This document shows, piece by piece, positions 1 to 9,391 of a stretch of 64,000 bases of DNA. Origin of the DNA: Halobacillus hunanensis (lineage in GTDB: Bacteria; Bacillota; Bacilli; Bacillales; Halobacillaceae); assembly GCF_900166655.1 (NCBI RefSeq), contig NZ_FVZB01000006.1, positions 248,001 to 312,000 of the forward strand, written 5' to 3'. The position numbers were made by a program, and so were the translations under genes. The notes beneath the pieces were generated by a model. It ran no database searches and had not been told where the DNA came from. It worked only from the letters and a program-made list of their open reading frames with translations. Numbering within the stretch: position 1 is the stretch's first letter; each line of letters begins with the position of its first letter.

Positions 1-3000
1 ACCCACCCCCCTGCTCCATAGCTAATTTCATACCAATCGTAATTCGTCCCATCTTTCGCTGGTGCTTTTGAGTAGATAGTTACTTTTTGCCCTGAACTAA
101 CTGTCCCAACTATCCAGTAATTCGTCCCAGGACCTCCTCTAACCCTCCAGCCAGAACCTTTGATAACAGCTTGGCTATCACTCGTGAAATTTAAAGCGTC
201 TTCTCTTATATAAACTTCGTATCGCTTGTCAGTCTGAGGATTCACACTCATCTGAGCGTTCACCATTTGATCAAGTGTTAAAGAGTATTCTTTATATTTT
301 TCAGTTATTTCTTTGGTTTCACTAGCTTTATAATTGAATTTAATATCAGCCCGTCCACTTTTTTCGAAATAGATGACTTCTATTAAATGAGAGCCTTTTG
401 ATATAGGATAATTTTCTTTTTTCCTAATACCGCTATTACTCGTTACCCAAGAATTTATAATTATCTCACCGTCAACTTTTACAATGACTCCATCATCCGC
501 ACTAACCTGAAAATCATATTGTCCACTTTCAGAAAAGTACTCTAGTTTTTGATAGACTGCTGAGAATTCATTAACAGGAATTTTTTTATGGGGTGAACCT
601 TCATTCCAATTTAGTTCCAACGACTCTTCTCGAGCTAATTGTGTTAACCCAGTAGCAGACTTTGGTGAATTCGGGTTAATAATATTTGGATAATATTCAG
701 CTAACCAGTCATCATTCGTGACAAATTCACTCTTATTAAATTTACTCATGGAAAATTCAATATTTGATTCTCCATAATATTCTTTATGTCGAACTTCAAT
801 CCAATGTATATTGCCATTATCACTATTCTTGATGTTTACTTTTACTTTGTTTTCTTGTTTTGCTGTTTTGGAATCAACGACTACTTTTCCATCAATTAAA
901 ACTTGAATATCATCGTCAGCTTTTGTGTCTATTAAATATTCACCTGGTTCAAGCCTCTTTGCTGTAATATAGTTGGCTGAATAATTATTACTCGGTACAC
1001 CTAAGGTTGGTGAGCCCAAACCAAGTTTTTCTGAAAAACCTATACCATTTGCTGACTGCAATACTTTCGTTGCTGCTGGTTTTCCCTTAAGATTTGTATT
1101 TGGGTAGTAGCTTACTGACCATTCCCCAAAAGGAACGACATTACTATGAATGAAAGCAGCTCCAGTATTTTCATAATATTGAACTTTAACAGTATTTTGA
1201 CCTGCACTAAGTTCAGTTAATAATGCTTTATAGGATTCACCTGATGAATCATGCCATTCATCAATTATCATATTGTCATTAACTGATACTTTCAGCCCGT
1301 CATCAGCGAATGCATTCACAAAGTACTCTCTATTACCAGATAAATTTTTAATATATTCTACCGAAAACTCATCTCTAGGTAGTTGTGAAAGCGGGCTCGC
1401 TGTTCCCCAGTCAAATGAAACTCTATTCAGCATTTCTTCCTGAGAAGATTTCCCCCCAACGACTAGAGGCATCCCAGATAAGTTTTTATTCGGATAGTAC
1501 AACCCTAACCAACTATCATAAGGAACATCCTCAATTGGTTTTAACAATTTGAAATCTAAACTGCTTGCACCCTCAGATTCCATATACTCAACCCGAATAG
1601 TATGAATGTCTTTCTGGTTACTAGATACATTATCCTTATCCTTGATCATTAAATCTTTGGCTATTTGACTGTTAAAATTCCCAGGTCCCCAACGGTCAAC
1701 AACTAATTTGTCATCAATGTAAACTCTTACACCATCGTCAGCCTTAAGCCTTAAAAGATAAGGACCGGCTTCTATTCTCTGACTAGAAGTATAAAGGGAA
1801 CTAAAATTATCATTCTGAATATCATCAACTGGGCTGCCTTTGTCGAAATCAAAAGAGAGTTTGCGATTTAGATTAGACAACTTTTCTCTGGCTGTAGGCA
1901 TTCCTTCTAGATTAGTATTGTTATAATGAAAAGCAATCCAATCCCCTAGTGGAGCTATATCTGCAACAACCTCAGCCCTTCCACTTTTTTCGGCATAATC
2001 AATTTGTAATAACTGATTGTTACTGCTAGTTCCAGTAATAATTTCATGGTTGATTTCACCCCAAGAATCGTCCCATCTATCGATCACTTTTTTTCCACCC
2101 ACGGTTGCTCTTAAGGAATCATCTGCGTAGGTCTGTAGAAAATAGTCCTCTCTTCCATCTATAAGTTTGTAAAAAGAAGCTGAAAAAGAATCTTTAGAAA
2201 TACTTTTCGGACCACCGTATCCCCAGTTAAAATTTATTTCCTTACTCCGTGATACTTTACCAGGGCCAGATAGATTTTGATTGTTGTATAAAGTTGTTAA
2301 CCATTTGTTACTTGATGAAGCTTCCTTAATAGATAGAATATTAAAGTCTATCTTACTGGCACCTGTTTTCTCAAAATACTCAATTCTAATTGTGTGAACA
2401 TCTTTTTCACTAGACTTAACATTTTTACGGTTATTTATTGTAATTACATTTGACTTAGTATTACCAAAGTTACTGGCACGCCAATCATTCACAACTAATT
2501 CACCGTCAATATAGACCCGAAGGCCATCATCTGCATCTCTATCGATAATATACTTACCTGGTTTCATCCTCTTAACAGTAGTAAAGACTGCAGAAAAATT
2601 ATCTTTTGGCACGTTACTACTTGGGCTTCCCATTTTATAGTTTAAGTTGAGTCTCTTCCCATCACCATCGATAACTTCTTTATCAGCTGGCTTACCTTTT
2701 AGCGAGGAATTATTGTAATAATAAGCTATCCATTCACCAAAAGGTGCTATGTCAGCCATTATCTCGGCACGTCCTCTCTTCTCGAGATAATCAACCTGTA
2801 ATAAGTGGGTGCCTTCTTGAAGACCCGTTATAATACCTGATTTTGTAGTCGCCCATGAATTGTCCCAACGATTAATTATCAGTTCGTTGTTAATAGTTGC
2901 CCGAACATTATCGTCAGCATAGGTTTGTAAGAAATAATCCTGTTTTCCTTCAATAAGTTTAAGGAAAGATGCAGAAAAACCATTGTTAGGTATAGAACTA

Positions 3001-4019
3001 TCGGGACTCTTATAACGCCAGTCCAAGTCTAATGACGGTATCGATACTAAAGAATTACTTCCACCGTAAACATCTGAAGTACCCTTGAAAGACTCATTTT
3101 TATAATAAAACGCCATCCAAGATTCAAGAGAAGCTGCTTCTTTAACAGGTTCAATGGTAAAGTCCATTTTACTAATACCAGTTTCCTCAAAATAATCTAC
3201 TCTCAGCCAATGAATATTATCAGGGTTTTTATTATGATCAGTAATTGTTACCTTTATAGCTTTCTCCCCATAGGAACTAGGATACCATTTATCTATAATT
3301 TCTTTGTCATCAATATATACCCTTGCACCATCATCAGCTTTCATTCTAATAACATACTCACCCTCCGGTAAATAAACTGCAGAAACATACCGAGATGAAA
3401 AATTATTATTATCTATTTGGCTATGCGGTGAACCATATCCATGATCAAAAGATAAGGTGGATGTTTTTTTGGGTTTAATAGATTCCGCCGCTATCGGCTT
3501 TCCACTCAAAGAAGCATTATTATAATGGTACGCTACCCATTCACCAAAAGGGCGCATAAATGAGAAATAGTTAGCTGTCCCACTTGCTTCGAAGTATTCT
3601 GAAGTTATGGTGTGACTTCCTGAGTTTAAACTTGGAAGAAGTACTTTGTCCATTTCGCCAGAAGATGGTTCCCACCTATCAATTTTCTCCTGACCATCCA
3701 CAGACAAACGAATACCATCATCTGCATATGTATGGAGGAAATAACCGGTCTTTCCATCCGTTGTTACTTGCTTTTGAAACTTAGCGCTGAAGTTATTAGC
3801 ATTAACTCCCTTTTTCGGAGAATTATAGCCCCAATTAAAGTACAAGCTCTCATAGCTCGCAGGTATAGGAGTACCAGTTAGGGATCGGTTATTGTAAAAA
3901 GCCCCTGACCAATTACTTTCTGCTGCCTGAACTGGCTTCCCCATTAGTGGAATGAGGATAATTATAAGAGCCAAAAACAAGGATACCTTCATATTCAATT
4001 TTAACTTTGAAACTATCAT
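1..4019 (-). CDS. Secreted multi-PA14 domain protein with SH3b domain (3' end outside window)
   Basis: Open reading frame on the minus strand with no stop before the window edge; 1339 codons are visible. The start ATG at 4019 has a GGAGGT ribosome site just upstream. Residues 1-33 form a signal peptide (basic N-terminus, long hydrophobic stretch, VQA cleavage-like site). Nine PA14-like units of about 130 residues follow, each with an ADDG/ADD core and a YxN-x-LxG motif; cores lie near nt 3717, 3332, 2910, 2525, 2115, 1733, 1295, 911 and 490. Units alternate between a YFLQTYADD type and a KADDGxRVYID type. The visible C-terminal part (about nt 300-1) is an SH3b-like domain (WRVRGGPGTNYWIVG). 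PA14 units usually bind carbohydrate and SH3b binds cell wall, so a cell-surface role is likely. The segment before SH3b (DQMVNAQMSVNPQTD) resembles that of Bacillus LytD-type glucosaminidases, so the missing part may hold a wall hydrolase; this is inference. Confidence 0.85.
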   Translation of the reverse strand, partial: MIVSKLKLNMKVSLFLALIIILIPLMGKPVQAAESNWSGAFYNNRSLTGTPIPASYESLYFNWGYNSPKKGVNANNFSAKFQKQVTTDGKTGYFLHTYADDGIRLSVDGQEKIDRWEPSSGEMDKVLLPSLNSGSHTITSEYFEASGTANYFSFMRPFGEWVAYHYNNASLSGKPIAAESIKPKKTSTLSFDHGYGSPHSQIDNNNFSSRYVSAVYLPEGEYVIRMKADDGARVYIDDKEIIDKWYPSSYGEKAIKVTITDHNKNPDNIHWLRVDYFEETGISKMDFTIEPVKEAASLESWMAFYYKNESFKGTSDVYGGSNSLVSIPSLDLDWRYKSPDSSIPNNGFSASFLKLIEGKQDYFLQTYADDNVRATINNELIINRWDNSWATTKSGIITGLQEGTHLLQVDYLEKRGRAEIMADIAPFGEWIAYYYNNSSLKGKPADKEVIDGDGKRLNLNYKMGSPSSNVPKDNFSAVFTTVKRMKPGKYIIDRDADDGLRVYIDGELVVNDWRASNFGNTKSNVITINNRKNVKSSEKDVHTIRIEYFEKTGASKIDFNILSIKEASSSNKWLTTLYNNQNLSGPGKVSRSKEINFNWGYGGPKSISKDSFSASFYKLIDGREDYFLQTYADDSLRATVGGKKVIDRWDDSWGEINHEIITGTSSNNQLLQIDYAEKSGRAEVVADIAPLGDWIAFHYNNTNLEGMPTAREKLSNLNRKLSFDFDKGSPVDDIQNDNFSSLYTSSQRIEAGPYLLRLKADDGVRVYIDDKLVVDRWGPGNFNSQIAKDLMIKDKDNVSSNQKDIHTIRVEYMESEGASSLDFKLLKPIEDVPYDSWLGLYYPNKNLSGMPLVVGGKSSQEEMLNRVSFDWGTASPLSQLPRDEFSVEYIKNLSGNREYFVNAFADDGLKVSVNDNMIIDEWHDSSGESYKALLTELSAGQNTVKVQYYENTGAAFIHSNVVPFGEWSVSYYPNTNLKGKPAATKVLQSANGIGFSEKLGLGSPTLGVPSNNYSANYITAKRLEPGEYLIDTKADDDIQVLIDGKVVVDSKTAKQENKVKVNIKNSDNGNIHWIEVRHKEYYGESNIEFSMSKFNKSEFVTNDDWLAEYYPNIINPNSPKSATGLTQLAREESLELNWNEGSPHKKIPVNEFSAVYQKLEYFSESGQYDFQVSADDGVIVKVDGEIIINSWVTSNSGIRKKENYPISKGSHLIEVIYFEKSGRADIKFNYKASETKEITEKYKEYSLTLDQMVNAQMSVNPQTDKRYEVYIREDALNFTSDSQAVIKGSGWRVRGGPGTNYWIVGTVSSGQKVTIYSKAPAKDGTNYDWYEISYGAGGW

Positions 4020-4263
4020 TAGCACCTCCAATATCAATTATTTGAAACATCGATAATTATACAAGATATTCTTATAAAATATAAGACTATTTTCGACTAT
4101 ATTTTTAAGTTTTTCCAAATATTCCACAATTAACGATGTTAATCATTTGGTACATATAGGTAAGGGTTGTGTTCCAAAGATGAAACAGTTAAAATGTTAC
4201 CGATGTACCTTTTTATTGTATCGGTCGAATTTTAGGGATTTTTAGGATTATTTTTAAATAAAT

Positions 4264-4291
4264 TGTTAAGTTGATGTTAACTTCATGTAAA
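4264..4291 (-). promoter_or_regulatory. PhoP-box-like triple direct repeat upstream of tagD
   Basis: On the minus strand the sequence reads TTTACA-N5-TTAACA-N5-TTAACA, three hexamers in exact 11-bp register. This matches the PhoP box of B. subtilis (TT[A/C/T]ACA direct repeats), where PhoP~P controls tag and tua genes during phosphate limitation. It lies just upstream of a TATAAT -10 element (4302-4307) that probably serves tagD, so a bound regulator would touch the -35 region. Binding itself is inferred. The rest of the 4020-4373 gap is AT-rich with no other clear feature. Confidence 0.5.
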
Positions 4292-4301
4292 AATAGGTTA
4301 T

Positions 4302-4307
4302 TATAAT
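4302..4307 (+). promoter_or_regulatory. Probable -10 element of the tagD promoter
   Basis: A perfect TATAAT lies 67 nt upstream of the tagD start codon. No good -35 exists at 17 nt; TTAACT at 19 nt spacing (4277-4282) is the nearest candidate and falls inside the PhoP-box-like repeat, which would fit a regulated promoter. Confidence 0.4.
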
Positions 4308-4373
4308 AGTAAGTTGTAAGCATATCTTTCTATTAGAGTACATGTGTTTATAAATTTTAGGAGGAATAATGTA

Positions 4374-4772
4374 ATGAAGAAAGTAATCACTTATGGGACA
4401 TTTGATTTGTTGCATTGGGGACATATAAATCTACTGAAACGCGCTGCAGATCTAGGAGACTATTTAATTGTAGCCATCTCTTCAGACGAATTTAATGCTA
4501 TTAAAAATAAAGAAGCTTATCACAGTTTTGAAAACCGCAAAATGATCTTAGAAGCCATTCGTTATGTTGATAAAGTCATCCCTGAAGATAATTGGGAGCA
4601 AAAAGTTAATGACGTTCAGGACCATGACATCGATGTTTTTGTCATGGGAGATGATTGGAAAGGTAAATTCGATCATTTGAAGGAATACTGTGAGGTTGTT
4701 TATCTTCCACGTACTGTAGGGATTTCAACGTCTAAAATAAAAGACGACTTGCTTGATGTGGAAAATGGTTAG
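4374..4772 (+). CDS. tagD: Glycerol-3-phosphate cytidylyltransferase
   Basis: Makes CDP-glycerol from CTP and glycerol 3-phosphate, the activated precursor of poly(glycerol phosphate) wall teichoic acid. The 132-residue product has the nucleotidyltransferase signature GTFDLLHWGH near the N-terminus and RTVGISTSKIK near the C-terminus, both hallmarks of the family; B. subtilis TagD is about the same length. An in-frame ATG at 4344 is less likely as start because AGGAGG at 4359-4364 is well placed for ATG 4374, giving the usual MKKVITYGTFD start. The next gene overlaps its end, so the two are probably cotranscribed. A PhoP-box-like repeat sits upstream. Confidence 0.93.
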   Translation: MKKVITYGTFDLLHWGHINLLKRAADLGDYLIVAISSDEFNAIKNKEAYHSFENRKMILEAIRYVDKVIPEDNWEQKVNDVQDHDIDVFVMGDDWKGKFDHLKEYCEVVYLPRTVGISTSKIKDDLLDVENG

Positions 4773-5955
4773 AGACCTTCTTGTAAGCATGTACTTGCTT
4801 ACAGTAAGAATTTTATTTGAAGTGTTTAAAATGAGTCCCCAACAGAGGAAAACGGTGTTTGTTTCTTCTTTTGGGGACAATATTTTGCATACTGTTGAAG
4901 CCTTAAGGAAACAGTACAGTGGAAATATAGTCATTTTAAAGGACGGAGGCTGTCATTATAGTTACAGAGAAGACTCCCAAACCTCCGTTCTTTCCTTTGA
5001 CATGAAAAAACCTTATGCTTTTATACTCTCTATCTATCATTTAGCTACTTGCGAAAAAGTATTTGTCGATAATTATTTTGGGTTCTTAGCGGCTACTGAT
5101 TTTCGCGAAAATGTAGAGTGCATCCAACTATGGCATGCCTCAGGTGCCGTAAAACGATTCGGTCTCAAAGACCCGTCCATCCTTACGAGAACCAAACATG
5201 CGAATGAGCGTTTTCGCAAGGTGTATAGTAAATTTGATCATGTTGTAGTGGGATCTGAAAAAATGGCGGATATATTTAAAGAAAGTTTCGGACTTTCTGA
5301 CACTCAAATCTTGAGAACTGGTGTGCCACGAACCGATTACTTTTTTAAAGACGAGGATAACGGAGATATCAAAGCTAGGATGGAGAAAAAACACCCTAGA
5401 ATTAAAGGTAAGAAGGTTATTTTATATGCCCCGACTTTTCGGGACAATAAATTAACCGATCCAGATATTCAATTAAATTTAAAGTTAATGTATGAGAATC
5501 TACAGGAAGACTATGTACTTCTTATGCGGCTTCATCCGGCAATTAGGACAAAATTCATGAACTCTTATCCTAACTTTATCATTGATGTTTCTACAGGCGA
5601 GAAAATTAATGAACTGTTAATGATTACGGATTTATTAATAACCGATTATTCTTCAATTCCTTATGAATTTTCTTTATTAAATAAACCAATGATCTTCTAT
5701 TCGTATGATCTTGAGGATTATTCGAGAGCAAGAGGTTTCTGGGAAGATTATCATTCAATGGTTCCTGGCCCAGTTGCTTATACAAGCGAAGAAATCATCG
5801 AAATTATTCTCAATGAGCCGTACGATATGAATGTTGTCAGTCAATTTGCTCAAGATTGGAATCAATATTCTAAAGGTCAATCCAGTCAGCAGCTAATCCA
5901 GGCTATTTATGGTGATGCTGCAGAGAAAGAAAAAGTATTACTTGAACAAAGATAG
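4756..5955 (+). CDS. CDP-glycerol glycerophosphotransferase, TagB/TagF family
   Basis: Transfers glycerol phosphate from CDP-glycerol onto a lipid-linked teichoic acid acceptor at the cytoplasmic membrane face. The 399-residue protein has the family motifs LWHASGAVKRFG (residues around 128) and TDYSSIPYEFSLL (around 296), which carry the conserved His and Asp/Ser region of the glycerophosphotransferase domain. Its length fits the single-addition primase TagB or TarF rather than the longer polymerase TagF (about 750 residues), so TagB is the best guess. It overlaps tagD by about 17 nt. The start is uncertain: TTG 4753, ATG 4756 and ATG 4765 are all possible and none has a clear ribosome site, suggesting translational coupling. 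A terminator overlaps the stop codon. Confidence 0.88.
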   Translation: MWKMVRDLLVSMYLLTVRILFEVFKMSPQQRKTVFVSSFGDNILHTVEALRKQYSGNIVILKDGGCHYSYREDSQTSVLSFDMKKPYAFILSIYHLATCEKVFVDNYFGFLAATDFRENVECIQLWHASGAVKRFGLKDPSILTRTKHANERFRKVYSKFDHVVVGSEKMADIFKESFGLSDTQILRTGVPRTDYFFKDEDNGDIKARMEKKHPRIKGKKVILYAPTFRDNKLTDPDIQLNLKLMYENLQEDYVLLMRLHPAIRTKFMNSYPNFIIDVSTGEKINELLMITDLLITDYSSIPYEFSLLNKPMIFYSYDLEDYSRARGFWEDYHSMVPGPVAYTSEEIIEIILNEPYDMNVVSQFAQDWNQYSKGQSSQQLIQAIYGDAAEKEKVLLEQR

Positions 5956-5996
5956 TCGTTAAGTGGATTACTCGACGTCTATCTTTGTTCTATTTT
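5944..5996 (+). terminator. Intrinsic terminator after the tagD operon
   Basis: A 12-bp stem, GAACAAAGATAG (5944-5955) with CTATCTTTGTTC (5979-5990), is followed by TATTTTT. The left arm includes the stop codon of the glycerophosphotransferase gene. It lies between convergent genes. Confidence 0.75.
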
Positions 5997-6036
5997 TAAC
6001 AGTTATGTTTTTCCTCAAGCCTATGATATACATCTG

Positions 6037-6750
6037 TTATCTCCTGCCTTCCCAAACTTTGAATAAAAACATTGGCAGCTTAATCTGTCTTTTAATTCTC
6101 CACGGTTCAAGAATCAATCGGTACAACCACTCTACTCCAAACCGTTGAAAAATCGCGGGCGCTCGCTTCACTTTACCAGATAATACATCAAAGGAACCTC
6201 CAACCCCTTGAAAAATTCGAACATTAAGATGCTTCATGTTTTCAACAATCCAGTGTTCCTGGCGTGGACTTCCTAAGGCCACAAATAAAATGTCTGGGTT
6301 AGCTGCATTAATTTCCTGCTTAATGAAATCCTGATCCTTTACGTAGCCATCCAGGACCCCGGCTATTTTTAAGTTAGGATATCTTCTCAATAGACCTTCT
6401 TTCGCTTTTTCAGCAACTCCCGGCTTAGCTCCATAAAGAAATACAGATTTATCATGGAGTGATGCCTGTTCACACAGTGTAAGGAACATATCGATTCCTG
6501 TAACACGCTGCGAAATGTTTCCGCCCTTTATTTTTGAAGCTAGCAGCACACCTACACCGTCAGGTATCTGGTATGTTGCTTGGTTTAACAAATGACGCAA
6601 TTCTACATCTTGCTGGGCCTTTAGAATCTTTTCAGGATTAATCGCTACAATATAAGATTGTCTCTTTTGCTCAATGTCCGACATTACTTTCTCCTTAAGC
6701 TGTTCATACGAATGACTGCTTACGTTAACCCCTAGAAACCTCTCCTTCAT
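6037..6750 (-). CDS. tagA: WecG/TagA/CpsF glycosyltransferase (N-acetylmannosaminyltransferase)
   Basis: Adds ManNAc from UDP-ManNAc to undecaprenyl-PP-GlcNAc, the second committed step of wall teichoic acid linkage-unit synthesis. The 237-residue protein shows the family features: LGVNVSSHSYEQL at the N-terminus, INPEKILKAQ, the IPDGVGVLLAS segment with the catalytic-type Asp, VALGSPRQEHWI, and the C-terminal RAPAIFQRFGVEWLYRL...EPWR segment that in TagA homologues contacts the membrane. It overlaps the upstream dehydrogenase gene by 4 nt (ATGA-type), so the two are translationally coupled. Because the neighbour makes UDP-ManNAcA, a WecG-like ManNAcA transferase role is an alternative. Confidence 0.85.
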   Translation of the reverse strand: MKERFLGVNVSSHSYEQLKEKVMSDIEQKRQSYIVAINPEKILKAQQDVELRHLLNQATYQIPDGVGVLLASKIKGGNISQRVTGIDMFLTLCEQASLHDKSVFLYGAKPGVAEKAKEGLLRRYPNLKIAGVLDGYVKDQDFIKQEINAANPDILFVALGSPRQEHWIVENMKHLNVRIFQGVGGSFDVLSGKVKRAPAIFQRFGVEWLYRLILEPWRIKRQIKLPMFLFKVWEGRR

Positions 6751-8042
6751 AATTTCACCTGAACTCTGTCATTTTTTGAATCTCCCAGCCTTTTCACAAG
6801 GAACCCTGTATTTTTCCATTTGCCTAAGTCAAGGACATTTTTCGTATCAAAGACAAGCTTATTCCTCATCGTATCCTTTACCAGTTCAGGGTCTAGTGTT
6901 TTAAATTCATCATGATCTGTTAAAAAGACTACAAGGTCTGCTTGATTCAAGGCTTCTTCCATATCCTGAGTTTGATTCATAACTACATTGTGTTTGATAT
7001 GGGGATCATAGGCTGTAAAGTCCATACCTCTTTCCACCATTTTTTCAATGACTTTCAGGGACGGGCTCTCCCGTTGATCATCAATATTGGCTTTGAACGA
7101 TATCCCAAACAGCGCTATTTTCGGATTTCCTATGAAGTTTTCTTGCAACAGTTCTTCGATTTTATTAGCTGTAAATACAGGCATATGATCATTTGTATTT
7201 CTTGAAAGCTGGATAATATTTGACAGCTCAGGTTCGATTTCAGCTAAAAACCATGGGTCAACGGCTATACAGTGTCCGCCTACACCTGGTCCCGGCGTAT
7301 GAATGTTTACACGAGGGTGGTAGTTGGCCAATCGAATCGCTTCCCACGAACTGACGCCAATTTTTTCACTTATTAAAGCAAGCTCATTAGCGAATGCAAT
7401 ATTGACATCACGATAAGTATTTTCAATTACTTTTGCCATTTCAGCTGTTGTGGCATCAGTCAGATGGATATTTCCCCGTACAAATGATTGATACAATTCT
7501 TTTGTCATTTGTGATGACTTCTGATCAATCCCGCCAACTATTCGGTCATTAACAACCAGTTCTTGAAAAACTTTTCCCGGAATAACACGTTCGGGTGAAT
7601 GAGAAACGAACAAGTCCTCCCCTAACCTCAATCCAGACTTGTGTAAAATAGGAAGCATTACATCCTCAACTGTTCGAGGTGGCACAGTTGATTCCAGAAT
7701 GACAAGGTTTCCTGGTTTTAGAAAAGGAATTATTGACTCTGTAGCGTTACGTATATAATCTAGATCGGCAGTTTTATCTGCCTTGATTGGAGAAGGTACA
7801 GCAATGATAAATACATCAGCTTCGGTTGGCTCTAAAGATGCTTTAAATGCCTTGGAATCAACTGCTTCTGTCAATCTTCCTGACAATCCGCATTCTTCAA
7901 TATGAAGCTGTCTATTATTGATCATCTCCACTACCCTAGGATTTACATCAACACCATGAACCTCGTGTCCATTCAAGGCAAACATGACTGATGTTGGCAA
8001 ACCTATATACCCTAATCCTATAACGCATAACGATTTCTTCAT
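6747..8042 (-). CDS. UDP-N-acetyl-D-mannosamine dehydrogenase (WecC family)
   Basis: NAD-dependent nucleotide-sugar dehydrogenase, probably oxidising UDP-ManNAc to UDP-ManNAcA for a surface polymer. The 431-residue product begins with a Rossmann motif (VIGLGYIGLPTS), has the central GPGVGGHCIAVDPWFL segment with the catalytic Cys, and the C-terminal FGISFKANIDDQRESPS segment typical of UDP-glucose/UDP-ManNAc dehydrogenases; the HCIAVDPWFL version points to the WecC/ManNAc branch. It overlaps the genes on both sides by 4 nt, giving a tight three-gene operon (CapK-like, this, tagA). Confidence 0.88.
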   Translation of the reverse strand: MKKSLCVIGLGYIGLPTSVMFALNGHEVHGVDVNPRVVEMINNRQLHIEECGLSGRLTEAVDSKAFKASLEPTEADVFIIAVPSPIKADKTADLDYIRNATESIIPFLKPGNLVILESTVPPRTVEDVMLPILHKSGLRLGEDLFVSHSPERVIPGKVFQELVVNDRIVGGIDQKSSQMTKELYQSFVRGNIHLTDATTAEMAKVIENTYRDVNIAFANELALISEKIGVSSWEAIRLANYHPRVNIHTPGPGVGGHCIAVDPWFLAEIEPELSNIIQLSRNTNDHMPVFTANKIEELLQENFIGNPKIALFGISFKANIDDQRESPSLKVIEKMVERGMDFTAYDPHIKHNVVMNQTQDMEEALNQADLVVFLTDHDEFKTLDPELVKDTMRNKLVFDTKNVLDLGKWKNTGFLVKRLGDSKNDRVQVKL

Positions 8043-9391
8043 TTCAGATACTCCCCTTCCAGTTCAGACACGTTGTTTATTACAAATTTATGCTTTCCAC
8101 CCTTGGTTTTTTCAAAATTATCTGTGATTTCTATATATACTTTATTTAATTCAGCTTGTTCCACAAGATTTTGTCTGACCCGTTCGATCCTTTGTTTAAA
8201 GTCAAGGTCTGATAATTTCAGCTTAATCAGCACTTCTCCAGCTTTATCTTGGATCACTTGGAATTGCTCAACGGCCTCATATTGTCTGAAAGTCGTTGAA
8301 AAAAATCCTCCGTGTACTTTTCGGTTTCCTGCTGCGTAGATAAATTCCTGCTGCCTGCCTTTAATATGTGTAAATCGTATTAAACCTCTTCCACAAGAGC
8401 ATGGTTTTGTAATGATAGCGCCATAGTCTCCTACTTCATATCGTATAAATGGCATCGCATAATTAGAAAGATCTGTGAGCAGGATTCTACCTTCCACACC
8501 TTCTGGAACAGGATTTCCTTCTTCATCGACGATTTCTACATAGCAGCGTTCCATTCCAATGTGTAATCCTTGATGCTGCTCACATTCAAAGGCTGTCACT
8601 CCGCCATCATTTGCCCCATACTGATCAAAGACCTTACATTGGAAAGCCTTCTCTATTGCAGTTCGATAATGAGGCAGTAGCACTTCTGATGTTGTGATCA
8701 CACCATTCAGTTGAATGGTTTCTCCTTTTTTAATCATGAAGTTTGCCAGTTCATAAGTTGATGATGAATAGCCATAAAGAAACTTCACTTTCCCCTTTTT
8801 CAGTTTCCTCATGTAAGAATTCATCGTATTCTCAGACATGTTATAGGATGAGAATGGAATCCAGTTATTTAGGAAATAATACAGTTTCCGCTTCACATCA
8901 AATCCTGATAATAATGACCCTCCAGCTAATACAGCGATTTTGTCACCTGGTTGGTAACCTGTAACGCTCCACCCCCGCCAAAGGTTCGCCCACATTAAGG
9001 AGTGAGATAATTTGGGGACAAAGTATGTTAACGGTTCTCCTGTAGAACCGCCTGTCCGCTTTTCCGACGCGTCATAGGTCTCTATATTATTTGTTACCAT
9101 CTCTTTTTTATGAAGTTTGATTTCTCCTTTATCTACAATTGGTAATTTACTTAAATCTTCTAAAGAGGTAAAATCATTGGGTTTAAAGCCTTTTCTTCTC
9201 ATATATCGGCTATAATATGGAACATGGTCATAAACGTGATTTAATAAACCCATTAATTGAGTGAATTGAGAAGATACCAATTGCTGTTGGCTGTTCCACT
9301 GGCTTTGTTTATGCTTTTTATAATAATGAATCCCATTTGTTTTTCTTATCTTTTCCATTAGAAAAATCTTCAACCTTTTGATCACATCCAC
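8039..9391 (-). CDS. CapK/PaaK-like adenylate-forming enzyme
   Basis: 450-residue member of the phenylacetate-CoA ligase-like family often found in capsule clusters (CapK). Visible motifs are the phosphate-binding loop RTGGSTGEPL (near residue 112), DQYGANDGG (around 258) and the acyl/AMP-binding GDYGAIITKPCSCGRGL region. Such proteins probably activate a carboxylic acid as an adenylate; the true substrate in polysaccharide clusters is not settled, and activation of an acyl group or of a uronic acid such as ManNAcA made by the next gene are both possible. First gene of the operon that continues with UDP-ManNAc dehydrogenase and tagA. Start supported by a GGAGAGAG-like ribosome site. Confidence 0.75.
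   Translation of the reverse strand: MDVIKRLKIFLMEKIRKTNGIHYYKKHKQSQWNSQQQLVSSQFTQLMGLLNHVYDHVPYYSRYMRRKGFKPNDFTSLEDLSKLPIVDKGEIKLHKKEMVTNNIETYDASEKRTGGSTGEPLTYFVPKLSHSLMWANLWRGWSVTGYQPGDKIAVLAGGSLLSGFDVKRKLYYFLNNWIPFSSYNMSENTMNSYMRKLKKGKVKFLYGYSSSTYELANFMIKKGETIQLNGVITTSEVLLPHYRTAIEKAFQCKVFDQYGANDGGVTAFECEQHQGLHIGMERCYVEIVDEEGNPVPEGVEGRILLTDLSNYAMPFIRYEVGDYGAIITKPCSCGRGLIRFTHIKGRQQEFIYAAGNRKVHGGFFSTTFRQYEAVEQFQVIQDKAGEVLIKLKLSDLDFKQRIERVRQNLVEQAELNKVYIEITDNFEKTKGGKHKFVINNVSELEGEYLK

Noticed and set aside
3584-3784. Plus-strand ORF inside the PA14 gene
   Set aside because: Antisense shadow of the repeated coding sequence with no ribosome site.
5963-6148. Small plus-strand ORF after the glycerophosphotransferase gene
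   Set aside because: It starts within a terminator stem loop and overlaps the end of tagA; no ribosome site.
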